In this document: positions 1-9,106 of the stretch, one piece after another
Layout of the letters: each line of letters starts with the position of its first letter
How positions within the stretch are numbered: position 1 is the first letter of the stretch
Assembly: GCA_016720075.1 (NCBI GenBank)
Contig: JADJXW010000001.1
Coordinates: forward strand, 372,001 to 436,000
DNA: 64,000 bases
Direction of reading: 5' to 3'
Origin: Pseudomonadota bacterium
GTDB lineage: Bacteria > Pseudomonadota > Gammaproteobacteria > Steroidobacterales > Steroidobacteraceae
Program-made: the position numbers and the translations under genes
Notes under the pieces: model-generated
Databases searched by the model: none
The model's input: the letters and a program-made list of their open reading frames with translations, nothing else
Told to the model about the DNA's origin: nothing

Positions 1-1
1 G

Positions 2-1165
2 CTGCGCAGCTTCCTGACCATGCTGGGCATCATCATTGGCGTGGCCTCCGTGATCTGCGTCATCGCCATGGTGCAGGGCATGTCCAGCCGCATCTCGCAG
101 CTGTTCGAGGGTCTGGGTTCCAGCGCGCTGACACTGCAGGCCGACACGTCGTTCGAGGACCGGCTGCGCGGCAAGGTCAACCGGCTGCGCCTCACCGACC
201 TGGATGAACTGCGTTACCGGGTCGACGGCATTTCGCACATCACGCCCGCGGTGCCCGTATCCGCAGGGCAGGTGACGTGGGGGTCGCAGAGCGCCGGTGG
301 CCAGGTTTTCGGCACTACCGAAAGCCTGCAGGAAGTGCAGCACATGTTTCCGCGCACCGGGCGGTTCATCACGCGCAGCGACGACGACAGCCGGCGCCGG
401 GTGGTGGTGTTGGGCGACAAGATCCGCAAGGACCTGAAGATGCCCGAGAACCCGGAAGGTGAGTTCGTGCAGCTGGGCCGCGAGTGGTTCAAGGTGATCG
501 GCGTGATGGAGCCGCGTGGCGAGGTGCTCGGGCAGAACCTGGACATGTTCATGCTGATGCCCTACCAGACGGCGCTGGCATTCAACAGCGCGGAGGCGCA
601 GCCCAACATCCAGATCACCTTCACGGTCGATGACCCTGACCTTGTCGACAACGTGAAGCAGCGCGTGACCGCGCTCATCCGCCGCGCGCATGGCCTGAAG
701 CAGGACGAGCCCAACGACTTCCAGGTGCAGGCGTCGGATTCCATCGCCAAGACCTTCGCGCAGATCACCAGCATGATCACGCTGGTGGTGGGCGGCATCG
801 TCGGCATCTCGCTGCTGGTGGGCGGCATCGGCATCATGAACATCATGCTGGTGTCGGTCACCGAGCGGACGCGCGAGATCGGCATCGCCAAGGCGCTGGG
901 GGCGCCGCGCCGGTTCATCCTGCTGCAGTTCCTGATCGAGGCCATGGTGCTGGCGGTGATCGGCGGCCTGATCGGCATGGTCTTCGGGTTCGCGCTGGCC
1001 TATGGCATAGCGGCTCTGATCCCCAATTTCCCGGCCCCGTCGGTGCCCTGGTGGGCCGTGGTGGGTTCGGCGCTGTTCTCGATGCTGATCGGCATGGTTT
1101 TCGGCATCCTGCCGGCCAGCAAGGCAGCCAATCTGGCGCCGATAGACGCCCTGCGCTACGAATAG
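2..1165 (+). CDS. MacB/FtsX-type ABC transporter permease (5' end outside window)
   Basis: The frame is open from base 2, so the start lies upstream of the window and about 388 codons are visible. The visible N-terminus (LRSFLTMLGIIIGVASVI) is the conserved first transmembrane helix of MacB-type permeases. It is followed by a periplasmic core (about residues 40-240) and a C-terminal FtsX domain with three helices, including the GGIGIMNIMLVSVTERTREIG signature near residues 270-290. Family members work with a MacB-type ATPase and a membrane-fusion protein in mechanotransmission or efflux at the inner membrane. The partner genes would lie to the left. The cargo cannot be deduced. The gene ends normally with the usual AxLxPxDALRYE tail. 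Confidence 0.85.
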   Translation: MRSFLTMLGIIIGVASVICVIAMVQGMSSRISQLFEGLGSSALTLQADTSFEDRLRGKVNRLRLTDLDELRYRVDGISHITPAVPVSAGQVTWGSQSAGGQVFGTTESLQEVQHMFPRTGRFITRSDDDSRRRVVVLGDKIRKDLKMPENPEGEFVQLGREWFKVIGVMEPRGEVLGQNLDMFMLMPYQTALAFNSAEAQPNIQITFTVDDPDLVDNVKQRVTALIRRAHGLKQDEPNDFQVQASDSIAKTFAQITSMITLVVGGIVGISLLVGGIGIMNIMLVSVTERTREIGIAKALGAPRRFILLQFLIEAMVLAVIGGLIGMVFGFALAYGIAALIPNFPAPSVPWWAVVGSALFSMLIGMVFGILPASKAANLAPIDALRYE

Positions 1166-1276
1166 TTCAGTTCGCGTTCAGCCCGCGCACCCCGTGGCGG
1201 CGATCCCGGCCGCGCAAGCTTCCCGGGGCGGGCGGGCTGTGCTGTAATTCCGCGCCCTACGATCCGCGGAAAATCC

Positions 1277-2860
1277 ATGCCGTTTCCTTCCTGTCTGCGA
1301 CGCCTCGCCGCCGCTCTGGTGCCGTGCCTGCTGGCCTGCGGCGCAACCAGCGAAGCCATGGCCCGCACCGAGGACGCGAACCTGATCGGGTTCGTGGCGC
1401 TGGCCACCACCACCGTCACCGACGCGCCCAGCGGCATCCGCGGCAACATGATCCGCGGCACCGACGGCAACTTCTATGTCGTCTCCTCGACCGGTGGCAC
1501 CGGCCGCGGCGTGATCGCGCGCATCGCGCCCGATGGCACGCTCTCCGTGGTGCATGCGATGGCCACCAACGAGGAGGGCTACAGCCCCTTCAGCGGCGTC
1601 ATCCAGGGCAGCGACGGCAACCTCTACGGCACGACATACCTCGGCGGCGCCGAGGGCGGCGGCGTGGTCTACAAGGTCGCGCTCGATGGCACCTACACCG
1701 TGCTGCGCAACCTGGGCCAGGACAAGACCGATGCGGTGCTGCCCTATGGCGGACTGCTGCAGGCGCCGGATGGCTATCTCTACGGCACCACGCTGCGCGG
1801 CGGCGCCAATGACCGCGGCACGGTGTTCCGGCTCTCGACCACGGGCAGCGAGTTTTCGATCCTGCACAGCTTCAACGGCCAGGACGGCGAGAATCCCGAA
1901 GGCGCGCTGATCGTCGGCGCCGACGGCAACCTGTACGGCACCACGCTGCAGGGCGGCAGCAGCAGTCGCGGCACCGTGTTCAGGATCACCACCAGCGGCA
2001 CGCTGACCAGCGTGTATTCCTTCCCGTCGCTGGGCGCGTTCAACACGCAGGGGCAGGCCATCAACGCGACGGGCGCCAATCCGCGCGCCGGGCTGCTGCT
2101 GGCTGCCGACGGCAATTTCTACGGCACGGCCTACCAGGGCGGCCCGGCTGGAAACGGCACCGTGTTCCGCATGACGCCCGCAGGTGATGTGACCGTGGTG
2201 CATTCGTTCACCGGTCCTTCGTTTGGCGGCGCGTTGCCGCTGTCGGACGTGACCCAGGATGCGGCCGGCAATCTTTACGGCACGACGGAGTTCGGTGGTT
2301 ACCTGAACCAGGGCACCGCCTGGCGCATCAGTCCGTCGGGTCAGTTCAGCCTGCTGCACTCGTTCAGCGGATCGCTGCTCGATGGCTACAAGCCCTATGC
2401 GAGCCTGCTGCCGTTCGACAACATGCTCTATGGCGTGTCGTTCACCGATACGACGGCAGGCATCGGCGCGATCTTCAAGCTCGACCAGGGCACGGGCGGC
2501 GTGCTGCCGGTGGAATTTTCAGTGTCGACGACAGCTATTGCCTTCGGCGGCACGGCGACGCTGACCTGGTCATCGCCCACGGCAGCCAGTTGCACCACGG
2601 GTGGCGCATGGATCGACACCGTCGGCACATCCGGCACGCTTTCCGTGACGCCCACATCGGTCGGAATCTATAATTACACGCTGACCTGCACCGATGGTGC
2701 CGGTGTGCTGCGCACGGCCAGTGCCGGGTTGCAGGTGAATGCGCCGGCCCTACAGCCCGTCGATGCAGGCGGCAGCGGTGGTGGTGGCGCGCTGTCGATT
2801 CCGGTGCTGCTGTTGCTCGGCGCACTGCGCTTACGAAGAAAATCCCAGGGAGTCCGCTGA
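1277..2860 (+). CDS. Secreted GloVer-type tandem-repeat protein with C-terminal sorting-like tail
   Basis: The 527-residue product starts with a signal peptide (about residues 1-29, ending SEAMA; an LLAC just before could alternatively be a lipobox). Roughly seven repeats of the form LYGTTxxGGxxxxGTVFR follow (residues 50-400), the pattern of choice-of-anchor GloVer repeats, probably a beta-propeller. An Ig-like segment comes next (about 415-490). The tail is a Gly-rich linker, one hydrophobic helix (LSIPVLLLLGAL) and an Arg/Lys cluster, resembling GlyGly-CTERM signals processed by rhombosortase. This suggests a surface-anchored or exported protein. Ligand and role are unknown. The stop lies 3 bases before the next start, so co-transcription is possible although the functions look unrelated. 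Confidence 0.75.
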   Translation: MPFPSCLRRLAAALVPCLLACGATSEAMARTEDANLIGFVALATTTVTDAPSGIRGNMIRGTDGNFYVVSSTGGTGRGVIARIAPDGTLSVVHAMATNEEGYSPFSGVIQGSDGNLYGTTYLGGAEGGGVVYKVALDGTYTVLRNLGQDKTDAVLPYGGLLQAPDGYLYGTTLRGGANDRGTVFRLSTTGSEFSILHSFNGQDGENPEGALIVGADGNLYGTTLQGGSSSRGTVFRITTSGTLTSVYSFPSLGAFNTQGQAINATGANPRAGLLLAADGNFYGTAYQGGPAGNGTVFRMTPAGDVTVVHSFTGPSFGGALPLSDVTQDAAGNLYGTTEFGGYLNQGTAWRISPSGQFSLLHSFSGSLLDGYKPYASLLPFDNMLYGVSFTDTTAGIGAIFKLDQGTGGVLPVEFSVSTTAIAFGGTATLTWSSPTAASCTTGGAWIDTVGTSGTLSVTPTSVGIYNYTLTCTDGAGVLRTASAGLQVNAPALQPVDAGGSGGGGALSIPVLLLLGALRLRRKSQGVR

Positions 2861-2863
2861 ACC

Positions 2864-3772
2864 ATGTCCGTCATCAACGCCACCAGCGAGCAGATCCGCG
2901 CGCTGCTGCAGAACGCCTCGATCGAAATGACCTGCAAGGACACCGAGTTCCTTGCCGAGGCCACCACGCTGGTGCCGCTGGGCACCGACATCTTCATCGC
3001 ACTGTTCCCGAACCAGACCTGGGATGACCTGACCGCCGCCGCGAAAGCCGTGCAGGAAGCCGGCTTCAACGCCGTGCCGCACGTGCCCTGCCGCCGCATC
3101 AAGGACGCCGCAGAAGTGGCCGAGATCGCGCGCAAGCTCACGCAGGTGGCCGGCGCGAAGAAGATGCTGCTGATCGCCGGCGACATGCCCAAGCCCGAGG
3201 GCGCCTTCGATTCCACCATCGGCGTGCTCGAAACCGGGCACCTGGCGAAGGCCGGCATCAAGACCTTCTACATGGCCGGCCATCCCGAGGGTCATCCGCA
3301 CATGACCGCGGACCAGCAGCGCCAGTTCGAGGCGCGCAAGGTCGCCCTCTCGAAGGAGCAGGGCTTCGAACTGAAATTCACCACGCAGGTGTGCTTCGAA
3401 TCCGAGCCCATCATCGGCTGGGAAAAGATCATGCGCGCCAACGGCATCACCAACACCATCCGCCCGGGCCTGGGTGGCCCCGCCAGCATCAAGACGCTGC
3501 TGCGCTACGCCAAGATCTGCGGCGCCGGCGCCTCGATCCGCGCGCTGACCAGCGGCAAGGCCAGCCTGATCGCCGGCCTGCTGAAGGACAGCGGCCCCGA
3601 GGAAGTGGTGACGCAGCTTGCTGCCGCGAAGGGCAGTGGCCAGTCGAACTTCGAGTCGGTGCATCTGTTTGCGTTCGGCGGCTTCCTGAAGACCACCAAG
3701 TGGGTTTCGGCGGTGCAGAACGGGCGGTTCTCGCTGAACACGAAAGACGGGGACTTCGAAGTCCAGCTGTAA
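2864..3772 (+). CDS. Methylenetetrahydrofolate reductase-family protein
   Basis: The 302-residue cytosolic protein is recognisable as MTHFR-like from AGDMPKPEGAFDSTIGVL (about residues 105-122), the family GGDPP..GPF.....L signature, and from AGHPEGHP (about 138-145), matching the conserved GYPEGHP. Length fits single-domain bacterial MetF (about 290-300 residues). Family members reduce 5,10-methylene-THF with FAD, or run the reaction in the oxidative direction in C1 catabolism. The sequence differs enough from classical MetF that a C1-oxidation or demethylation role is possible. No other C1 genes are nearby to decide. The start follows the upstream stop by 3 bases. Confidence 0.7.
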   Translation: MSVINATSEQIRALLQNASIEMTCKDTEFLAEATTLVPLGTDIFIALFPNQTWDDLTAAAKAVQEAGFNAVPHVPCRRIKDAAEVAEIARKLTQVAGAKKMLLIAGDMPKPEGAFDSTIGVLETGHLAKAGIKTFYMAGHPEGHPHMTADQQRQFEARKVALSKEQGFELKFTTQVCFESEPIIGWEKIMRANGITNTIRPGLGGPASIKTLLRYAKICGAGASIRALTSGKASLIAGLLKDSGPEEVVTQLAAAKGSGQSNFESVHLFAFGGFLKTTKWVSAVQNGRFSLNTKDGDFEVQL

Positions 3773-3785
3773 CGCGCAGGTTGCC

Positions 3786-3925
3786 GGCCGGGAGGCGCGG
3801 CCGCGGCGCGAGGGATTTCGCGCGCCGCGGACAGACGGCGCTGGGAATCACCAGCCTGCTGAACAACTCAGTTGCGCCGTAACTTGCGCGCGAAATCCCT
3901 CGCACCACGTCCACGCCTCCCGACC
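3786..3925. repeat. Long imperfect inverted repeat between convergent genes
   Basis: Bases 3786-3824 and 3887-3925 are inverted copies of 39 bp with 34 matches. The inner 17 bp (GCGAGGGATTTCGCGCG) are perfect, and the loop is 62 bp. A third, degenerate copy (14 of 17) lies at about 3938-3954. The element fills most of the 213-bp gap between two convergent genes. It could be a REP/BIME-like repeat, a small MITE, or a large bidirectional terminator. No U-tract of the usual kind follows. Confidence 0.6.
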
Positions 3926-3985
3926 TGCGTCGTGCACGCGAAGGCATTCGCGCGCCCGCACCGGACTACGTGAGTTCTTTGGTGA

Positions 3986-5287
3986 CTACTTCGCAGGCCG
4001 TGAAGCAGTAATCGCCTGCATCACGGCGTTGCCAAAGTCATTCTGCAGCGCTGCGCTCGACTGCTGCGTTGCCAGCACGGCCACGATGCCTTCGCGCGGG
4101 TCGTGCCAGGCCATGGTGCCGAACGCGCCGTACCAGCCTGCGCTGCCCGCCGAGCGGCGCCACACGGCCCTGGTCTCATCGAGCGTGATGGCGACGCCGA
4201 GGCCGAAGCCCATGCCGTCTTCGTTGCCGCGCATGCCGTGGAACAGGTCGGCCACGTGGTTGGCGCGCATCAGTTCCACCGTGCGCGGCGATAGGATGCG
4301 CACGCCGTCGAGCTGGCCGCCGTTCAGCAGCATCTGTTCGAAGCGCGCGTAGTCGCGCGCGGTGCTGATGAGTCCAGTGGCCCCGGAAAAATAGACGTTG
4401 CTTAGGAAGGTGGGTGGTGGCTGCGAGGGCTCCCACTTGCCATCCGGTGTGCGCCGGTACATGGAGGGCAGGCGCGATGACTTGCCAGCCGGCACGGTGA
4501 AGTCCGTGTCGCGCATGTCCAGTGGCGCGAACAGACGCTCCTTCAGGAACACATCGAACGGCTTTCCCGAGGCTATCTCTACGATGCGCCCCAGGGTCTC
4601 GAATCCGGCAGCCACGCTGTAGGACCAGCGCGTGCCGGGCTGGAAATCCAGGGCTGCCTTCGCCTGCTTCGGAATGAAGTCGGCCAGCCTGTCGGCGGGC
4701 TGGCGCTGGATGTCGCCGGAATGGAGGGAGCCCAGACCGCCGCTTCCCAATCCGGATGTGTGCGTGAGCAGGTCGCGCACGGTGATCTCGCGCGTCGCCG
4801 GCATGTAATCGGCTTCGGGCCTGGGGCCGGTCAGCGTCGCTCCCGGCGGCAGCGGCACGAATGCGGGAACGCCGGTCCTGGAAACCGCCACGCGCGCGCC
4901 GCGGAATTCCGGGATGAAGCGCGAGACCGGATCGGAAAGGCGCACCAGTCCTTCATCCACCAGCGAGAGGATGGCCACCGCCGTGATGGGCTTGGATTCC
5001 GAGGCGAGCCGGAACATCGCATCAGCGCGCATCGGGGTCTGCGCATTGGGATCGAGGTTGCCGTAGGTGCCCTGCTGCACCACCTTGCCGTCGCGGATCA
5101 CCAGCGTGACGGCGCCGACGATCTGCCCGCCGGTCACATAGCGCTGCACCAGCGAATCGATGCGGGCCAGGCGCTCCGTTGACATGCCAACCGACTCAGG
5201 TTTCGCCGCCGGTAGCTCGCGCGCGGAAAGCGCGCACGGAGCGGAAGCCAGAATCACGAACAGCGGCAGAAGATTTCGGCGCGACAT
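3986..5287 (-). CDS. Exported serine hydrolase, class C beta-lactamase/esterase family
   Basis: The 433-residue protein has an N-terminal signal peptide (about 1-22, after MSRRN). The serine beta-lactamase/PBP fold is shown by SxxK at S96-K99 (RLASESKP), a tyrosine motif YSV near residue 222, and conserved DLLTHTSGLG and GATGLISTARDYARF segments. These proteins act in the periplasm or on the surface as esterases, D-aminopeptidases or peptidoglycan-linked hydrolases. True beta-lactamase activity cannot be assumed. It stands alone, convergent with the MTHFR-like gene and divergent from the sensor kinase. Confidence 0.85.
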   Translation of the reverse strand: MSRRNLLPLFVILASAPCALSARELPAAKPESVGMSTERLARIDSLVQRYVTGGQIVGAVTLVIRDGKVVQQGTYGNLDPNAQTPMRADAMFRLASESKPITAVAILSLVDEGLVRLSDPVSRFIPEFRGARVAVSRTGVPAFVPLPPGATLTGPRPEADYMPATREITVRDLLTHTSGLGSGGLGSLHSGDIQRQPADRLADFIPKQAKAALDFQPGTRWSYSVAAGFETLGRIVEIASGKPFDVFLKERLFAPLDMRDTDFTVPAGKSSRLPSMYRRTPDGKWEPSQPPPTFLSNVYFSGATGLISTARDYARFEQMLLNGGQLDGVRILSPRTVELMRANHVADLFHGMRGNEDGMGFGLGVAITLDETRAVWRRSAGSAGWYGAFGTMAWHDPREGIVAVLATQQSSAALQNDFGNAVMQAITASRPAK

Positions 5288-5439
5288 GAAGCATCCCTTT
5301 TTGGTGCTTGAGCTTAGCGCACACTCGCACTCTGTCGCCTATTGCCAACACAAAATGTGCGGCGCACCATAGCCCCGCTGATCGATGGCGATGCCGGGCA
5401 CGCCGGTCGGAAGAAGGATCTACCGAGGGAAGCCCAGCG

Positions 5440-7293
5440 ATGATTCAGGCAGAATCCGCAGAGAAGAAGTCTGCTCCAACCGGCACTGATGCCAGCGGTG
5501 TTTTTCGACCGGTGCTTACACTCGTTGAAAAAGGAATCGAGACCGCCCTGAACCTGGTCGGGGTCGGCGTAGGGGAGCACCTGCTTCCCGAAAACCAGGT
5601 CATCTGTTCGGATGGCATCTACCAGCTGGTGGGCGTGGATCCGGCGGTGGGTCGACTGCAGCCGGAATTCTGGCGCAGTCGCGTTCACCCGGATGACGTG
5701 GCCGCCCAGGACCTGGCGTTCCAGGATTTCCTGCAGGGCAGCGATGCCGCCTACGAAGAGATCTACCGCGTCCGCCACGAGGCCGGCCACTACATCACCG
5801 TGCTGGCCCGCGCGCGCTGGGTGGCCCGCAATGACGGCAGCGGTGGCCGCTGCTCGCTCGGCTTCGTAGTCGACGTCACCGCGCACAACGAGGACAACGA
5901 CCGGATGCGCGCGCGCGAAGAGCGCTACCGCATGTCGCTGTCGGCGCTGCATGGCCTCGTCTATGACCTGGACCTGCGCACGCACAAGGTGGAGCGCCAC
6001 GGGCTGCAGCGGGTATTCGGCTACGAGAAGATGGACGATACCGATGATTTCGGTGGCTGGATGACCATCGTGCATCCGGAGGATCGCGAGCACGTGATGC
6101 GGACCGTGCTGGCATATCGCGAGCGGGCCTCGAACTACGAACTGAGCTACCGGATGCGTCACAAGGACGGCCGGTGGCGACATGTGCGTCACGTGGGCAC
6201 GTATCACCTCGGTCCCGATGGTCGACCCATCCGCGCTCTGGGCGTGATCGAAGACGTGACCGAAGCCCAGGAGCAGCGCCAGCAGCTGCAGGTGCAGGCC
6301 GCCATCATCGAGCGCATGAGCGAAGGGGTGATGCTGCTCAACCGCGACGGCACCATCCTCTTTGCCAACCCGGCTTTCGAGAAGCTGTTTGGCTACGGAC
6401 GCGGCGAGCTCAATGGTCGCAATTCCCACATGCTCAGCTTCCGCAGCAGCGAGAACTTCGAAGGCCTGCTGCGCACGGTGTTCGAGGGCACCACCGACGA
6501 CCGCACCTCCATCATCGACCTGGAGGGCCGCCGCCGCGATGGCAGCATGTGCCCGATCCAGGGGTACTTCTCCTCCATGACGCTGGGCGAGACGCGGTGC
6601 GTGCTGACGGTGGCAATCGATGTGTCCGAGCGCAAGCAGCTGGAGCGCGAGGTGATGCAGGTGGCCACGCGCGTCCAGCAGCGCATAGGAGGCGACCTGC
6701 ACGATGGCCTGGGCCAGCAGCTGGCGGGTATCGCGATGATGCTGCAGGGGCTGGGGCAGCGCGTGGCGCGGACCGAGAATTCTGTGTTGAGCGCCGAGGT
6801 GGATGAAATCGTCAGCCTGGTGAACGACGCCATCCGCAGCACGCGTTCGCTGGCCCGGGGTCTCTCGCCCGTGCGAGCCTCGCGCGAGGGCCTGCTGGAG
6901 GGTTTCGAGGAGCTGCTCAACCAGGTGCTGGAGCGCTATCGCATCCGCGTGCACATGGAGCTGAGCCTGCCCGACGAAATGTTGCTGGACGAGAACACGG
7001 CAACCAACCTGTACCGGATCGCGCAGGAAGGCGTGCTGAATGCCGCGCGGCACGCCGCGGCTACCCAGATCCACCTGCGATTGCGGGTCGCCGGCCCGGA
7101 TGTGGAACTGCTGGTCATCGATGACGGCAAGGGCTTCGATCCGCTGCAGTTCGCCCGCGGCGGCATGGGGCTGCGCATCATGCGCTTCCGTGCGCAGCTC
7201 ATTGGGGGTTATCTTTCGGTGGAGTCGCGGCCTGGCGCTGGAACCACGCTGCGCTGCCGGTGTCCCGTCAAGGTCAGCAAAGAGGCCGCATGA
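5440..7293 (+). CDS. PAS-domain sensor histidine kinase, NarX/UhpB (HisKA_3) type
   Basis: The open frame extends upstream, but ATG 5440 is preferred: it has a GAGGGA ribosome site about 10 bases upstream, and the preceding residues are low-complexity. The product is 617 residues with no transmembrane segment. It has three PAS/PAC units (roughly 60-150, 160-280 and 285-400), then HisKA_3 with phospho-acceptor H421 in DLHDGLGQQL, then a HATPase domain ending with GxGLRIMRFRA. It is predicted to be a cytosolic sensor. The stop overlaps the start of a LuxR-type regulator (ATGA), so the two form a translationally coupled two-component system. The signal is unknown. Confidence 0.9.
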   Translation: MIQAESAEKKSAPTGTDASGVFRPVLTLVEKGIETALNLVGVGVGEHLLPENQVICSDGIYQLVGVDPAVGRLQPEFWRSRVHPDDVAAQDLAFQDFLQGSDAAYEEIYRVRHEAGHYITVLARARWVARNDGSGGRCSLGFVVDVTAHNEDNDRMRAREERYRMSLSALHGLVYDLDLRTHKVERHGLQRVFGYEKMDDTDDFGGWMTIVHPEDREHVMRTVLAYRERASNYELSYRMRHKDGRWRHVRHVGTYHLGPDGRPIRALGVIEDVTEAQEQRQQLQVQAAIIERMSEGVMLLNRDGTILFANPAFEKLFGYGRGELNGRNSHMLSFRSSENFEGLLRTVFEGTTDDRTSIIDLEGRRRDGSMCPIQGYFSSMTLGETRCVLTVAIDVSERKQLEREVMQVATRVQQRIGGDLHDGLGQQLAGIAMMLQGLGQRVARTENSVLSAEVDEIVSLVNDAIRSTRSLARGLSPVRASREGLLEGFEELLNQVLERYRIRVHMELSLPDEMLLDENTATNLYRIAQEGVLNAARHAAATQIHLRLRVAGPDVELLVIDDGKGFDPLQFARGGMGLRIMRFRAQLIGGYLSVESRPGAGTTLRCRCPVKVSKEAA

Positions 7294-7949
7294 TTCCCGC
7301 AGGCGTGTCCACGGCCCCCCGGCGAGTGCTGATCGTCGATGACCATCCCGTCGTGCGGCAGGGCATCAAGCTGATGATCGAGGCCGAGCCTGACCTCACC
7401 ATCTGCGGCGAGGCGCAGACCGAGCAGCAGGCGCGCAAGCTGGTGCGGGAGCTGCGACCCGACGCGCTGCTGGTGGACCTGTCGCTCTCCGAGGGCGATG
7501 GCTTCAACGTGGTGCGCGACGTCCACGCGCATTTTCCCGAGATCCGCGTGCTGGTGCTGTCGATGCACGACGAGGCCATCTATGCCGAGCGCCTGCTGGC
7601 CGAGGGGGCTTCGGGCTACATCATGAAGCAGGCGGCCACGGACCAGCTGGTCACGGCGCTGCGCACCGTGCTGCGCGGCGAGCGGTTCGTCAGCGATACG
7701 CTCAAGCGCAGCCTGGAGACGCGGCGCGAGGTGGAGGGCGCCCCGAGCTCGCGGCTGTCGTCCCGCGAGCTGCAGGTGATCAGCCTCATCGGCCAGGGAC
7801 TGGGCACGCGCGAGATCGCCGACAACCTCTCGCTGTCGGTGAAGACAGTGGAAACGCACCGCCTGACGATCAAGCGCAAGCTGGCGCTGGATACCAACGC
7901 GCAGCTGGTACAGTACGCCATCAAATGGCACGGCACGCCCGCCGGCTGA
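7290..7949 (+). CDS. NarL/LuxR-family response regulator
   Basis: ATG 7290 overlaps the kinase stop. The 219-residue protein has a receiver domain with acidic pair D17-D18, phospho-acceptor D63, switch residue S91 and K113. A C-terminal LuxR helix-turn-helix follows (about 158-213, SSRELQVISLIGQG...VKTVETHR). It is the partner of the preceding PAS kinase and acts as a DNA-binding transcription factor. Its 3' end overlaps the next gene by 25 bases, so expression may extend into asmA-mutY. Regulated genes cannot be told from the sequence. Confidence 0.92.
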   Translation: MIPAGVSTAPRRVLIVDDHPVVRQGIKLMIEAEPDLTICGEAQTEQQARKLVRELRPDALLVDLSLSEGDGFNVVRDVHAHFPEIRVLVLSMHDEAIYAERLLAEGASGYIMKQAATDQLVTALRTVLRGERFVSDTLKRSLETRREVEGAPSSRLSSRELQVISLIGQGLGTREIADNLSLSVKTVETHRLTIKRKLALDTNAQLVQYAIKWHGTPAG

Positions 7950-9106
7950 TTCTCTGGACAACAGGAGTGCTGCTGTCGCTGGCGCTGCTGGCGATGTTGG
8001 GCATCGCCGTGCTGGTCTGGGGAGTCAATCCGGACATCTTCCGCGGACGCATCGAACGGGCCGCCACCCAGGCGCTGGGTCGGCCCGTGGTGCTTGCCGG
8101 CGCGCTGCGCTGGCAGCCAGGCCTGAACTTCCGGATCGAAAGCGCCGATGGCCGCATCGCCAATGCCGAAGGCTTCGGCAGCAGTTCGCTGGCCAGTTGG
8201 CGCGCGCTGCGGCTGGGCGTGCAGCTGAAGCCGCTGCTGGGCCGGCGGCTCGTCATCGATCACCTGGAGCTGGACGGGCTGCAACTGTCGCTTGCCCGCA
8301 ATGCCCGCGGCGCCAACTGGACGCTGCCTTCCCCGAACACGCCGCCGGATGAGGGGCTGGCGCTGGCGCTGGGCAGCGTCGCGCTTCGCGACAGTGCGGT
8401 GAGCTTCACGGACGAGTCCAGCGGCAGCGCGTGGTCGGCCACCGCGCTGCATCTGGACATCGATCTGCCCCCGCAACTCGACGCGCCGCAGCTGCGCTTT
8501 TCGGGGCTGTCGTTGCAGGCCCGGGTGAACGGCGCGCCGCTCGAGCCATCGGGAGTGGCGCTGCAGGTCAGCGTGCCGCGGCTCGATGTTGATCGCGCAG
8601 GCAGCCGCCTGGTAGCGCCCGAGTGGCAGGTGAAGTGGAATGACGCGACCTTCAGTGGCGCGCTCGATGCCACGGTTGGCGGCACTCCCGCCGCCGAAGG
8701 CAGTCTGCGCGTGCAGGCGCCTTCGCTGCGCCGCCTGCTGCAGTCGCTTTCCATCACGGCACCCGGCACCAGTGATGCCAGCGTGCTGGGCGCGCTGGAG
8801 GCCGGCGCGCACTTTGTCGTGGGCGAGCACTCTGCGGCCCTCACGCAGCTCGACATGCAGCTCGACTCGACCCGTGTCACCGGTGGCCTGACGCTGCCCG
8901 CGCTGTCACCGCTGTCGGTGCGCTTCGACCTGGCCGCCGACGAGGTGGACATCGATCGCTACCTTGCGCCGGCGGATGAGCCGGGGACGCCGCTGGAACT
9001 GCCGCTGGCGCAATTACGTGCGCTGGATGCGCAGGGCGTGCTGAAGATTCGCCACGCCCGGCTCGCGGGCGCGGCGGCGCGGGAGATGCGAATCGATGTC
9101 GACTGA
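7925..9106 (+). CDS. AsmA-family protein, C-terminally shortened
   Basis: The 393-residue protein has one N-terminal membrane helix (about residues 8-33). An AsmA N-terminal domain follows (NPDIFRGRIERAATQALGRPV..., LxLGVQLKPLLGRRLVIDHLELDGL), a family implicated in outer-membrane lipid transport and envelope integrity. Typical AsmA proteins are 600-700 residues and continue past the GVLKIRHARLAGAAAREMRIDVD region. Here the frame stops there, 11 bases inside mutY. The C-terminal AsmA_2 half is therefore missing, either by ancestral deletion or because this is a natural short form. It starts inside the regulator gene and is followed by mutY, the usual neighbour. Confidence 0.75.
   Translation: MARHARRLILWTTGVLLSLALLAMLGIAVLVWGVNPDIFRGRIERAATQALGRPVVLAGALRWQPGLNFRIESADGRIANAEGFGSSSLASWRALRLGVQLKPLLGRRLVIDHLELDGLQLSLARNARGANWTLPSPNTPPDEGLALALGSVALRDSAVSFTDESSGSAWSATALHLDIDLPPQLDAPQLRFSGLSLQARVNGAPLEPSGVALQVSVPRLDVDRAGSRLVAPEWQVKWNDATFSGALDATVGGTPAAEGSLRVQAPSLRRLLQSLSITAPGTSDASVLGALEAGAHFVVGEHSAALTQLDMQLDSTRVTGGLTLPALSPLSVRFDLAADEVDIDRYLAPADEPGTPLELPLAQLRALDAQGVLKIRHARLAGAAAREMRIDVD

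Noticed and set aside
3986..5287. Antibiotic-resistance beta-lactamase
   Set aside because: SxxK is present, but the family is dominated by esterases and peptidases and there is no AmpR or mobile context.
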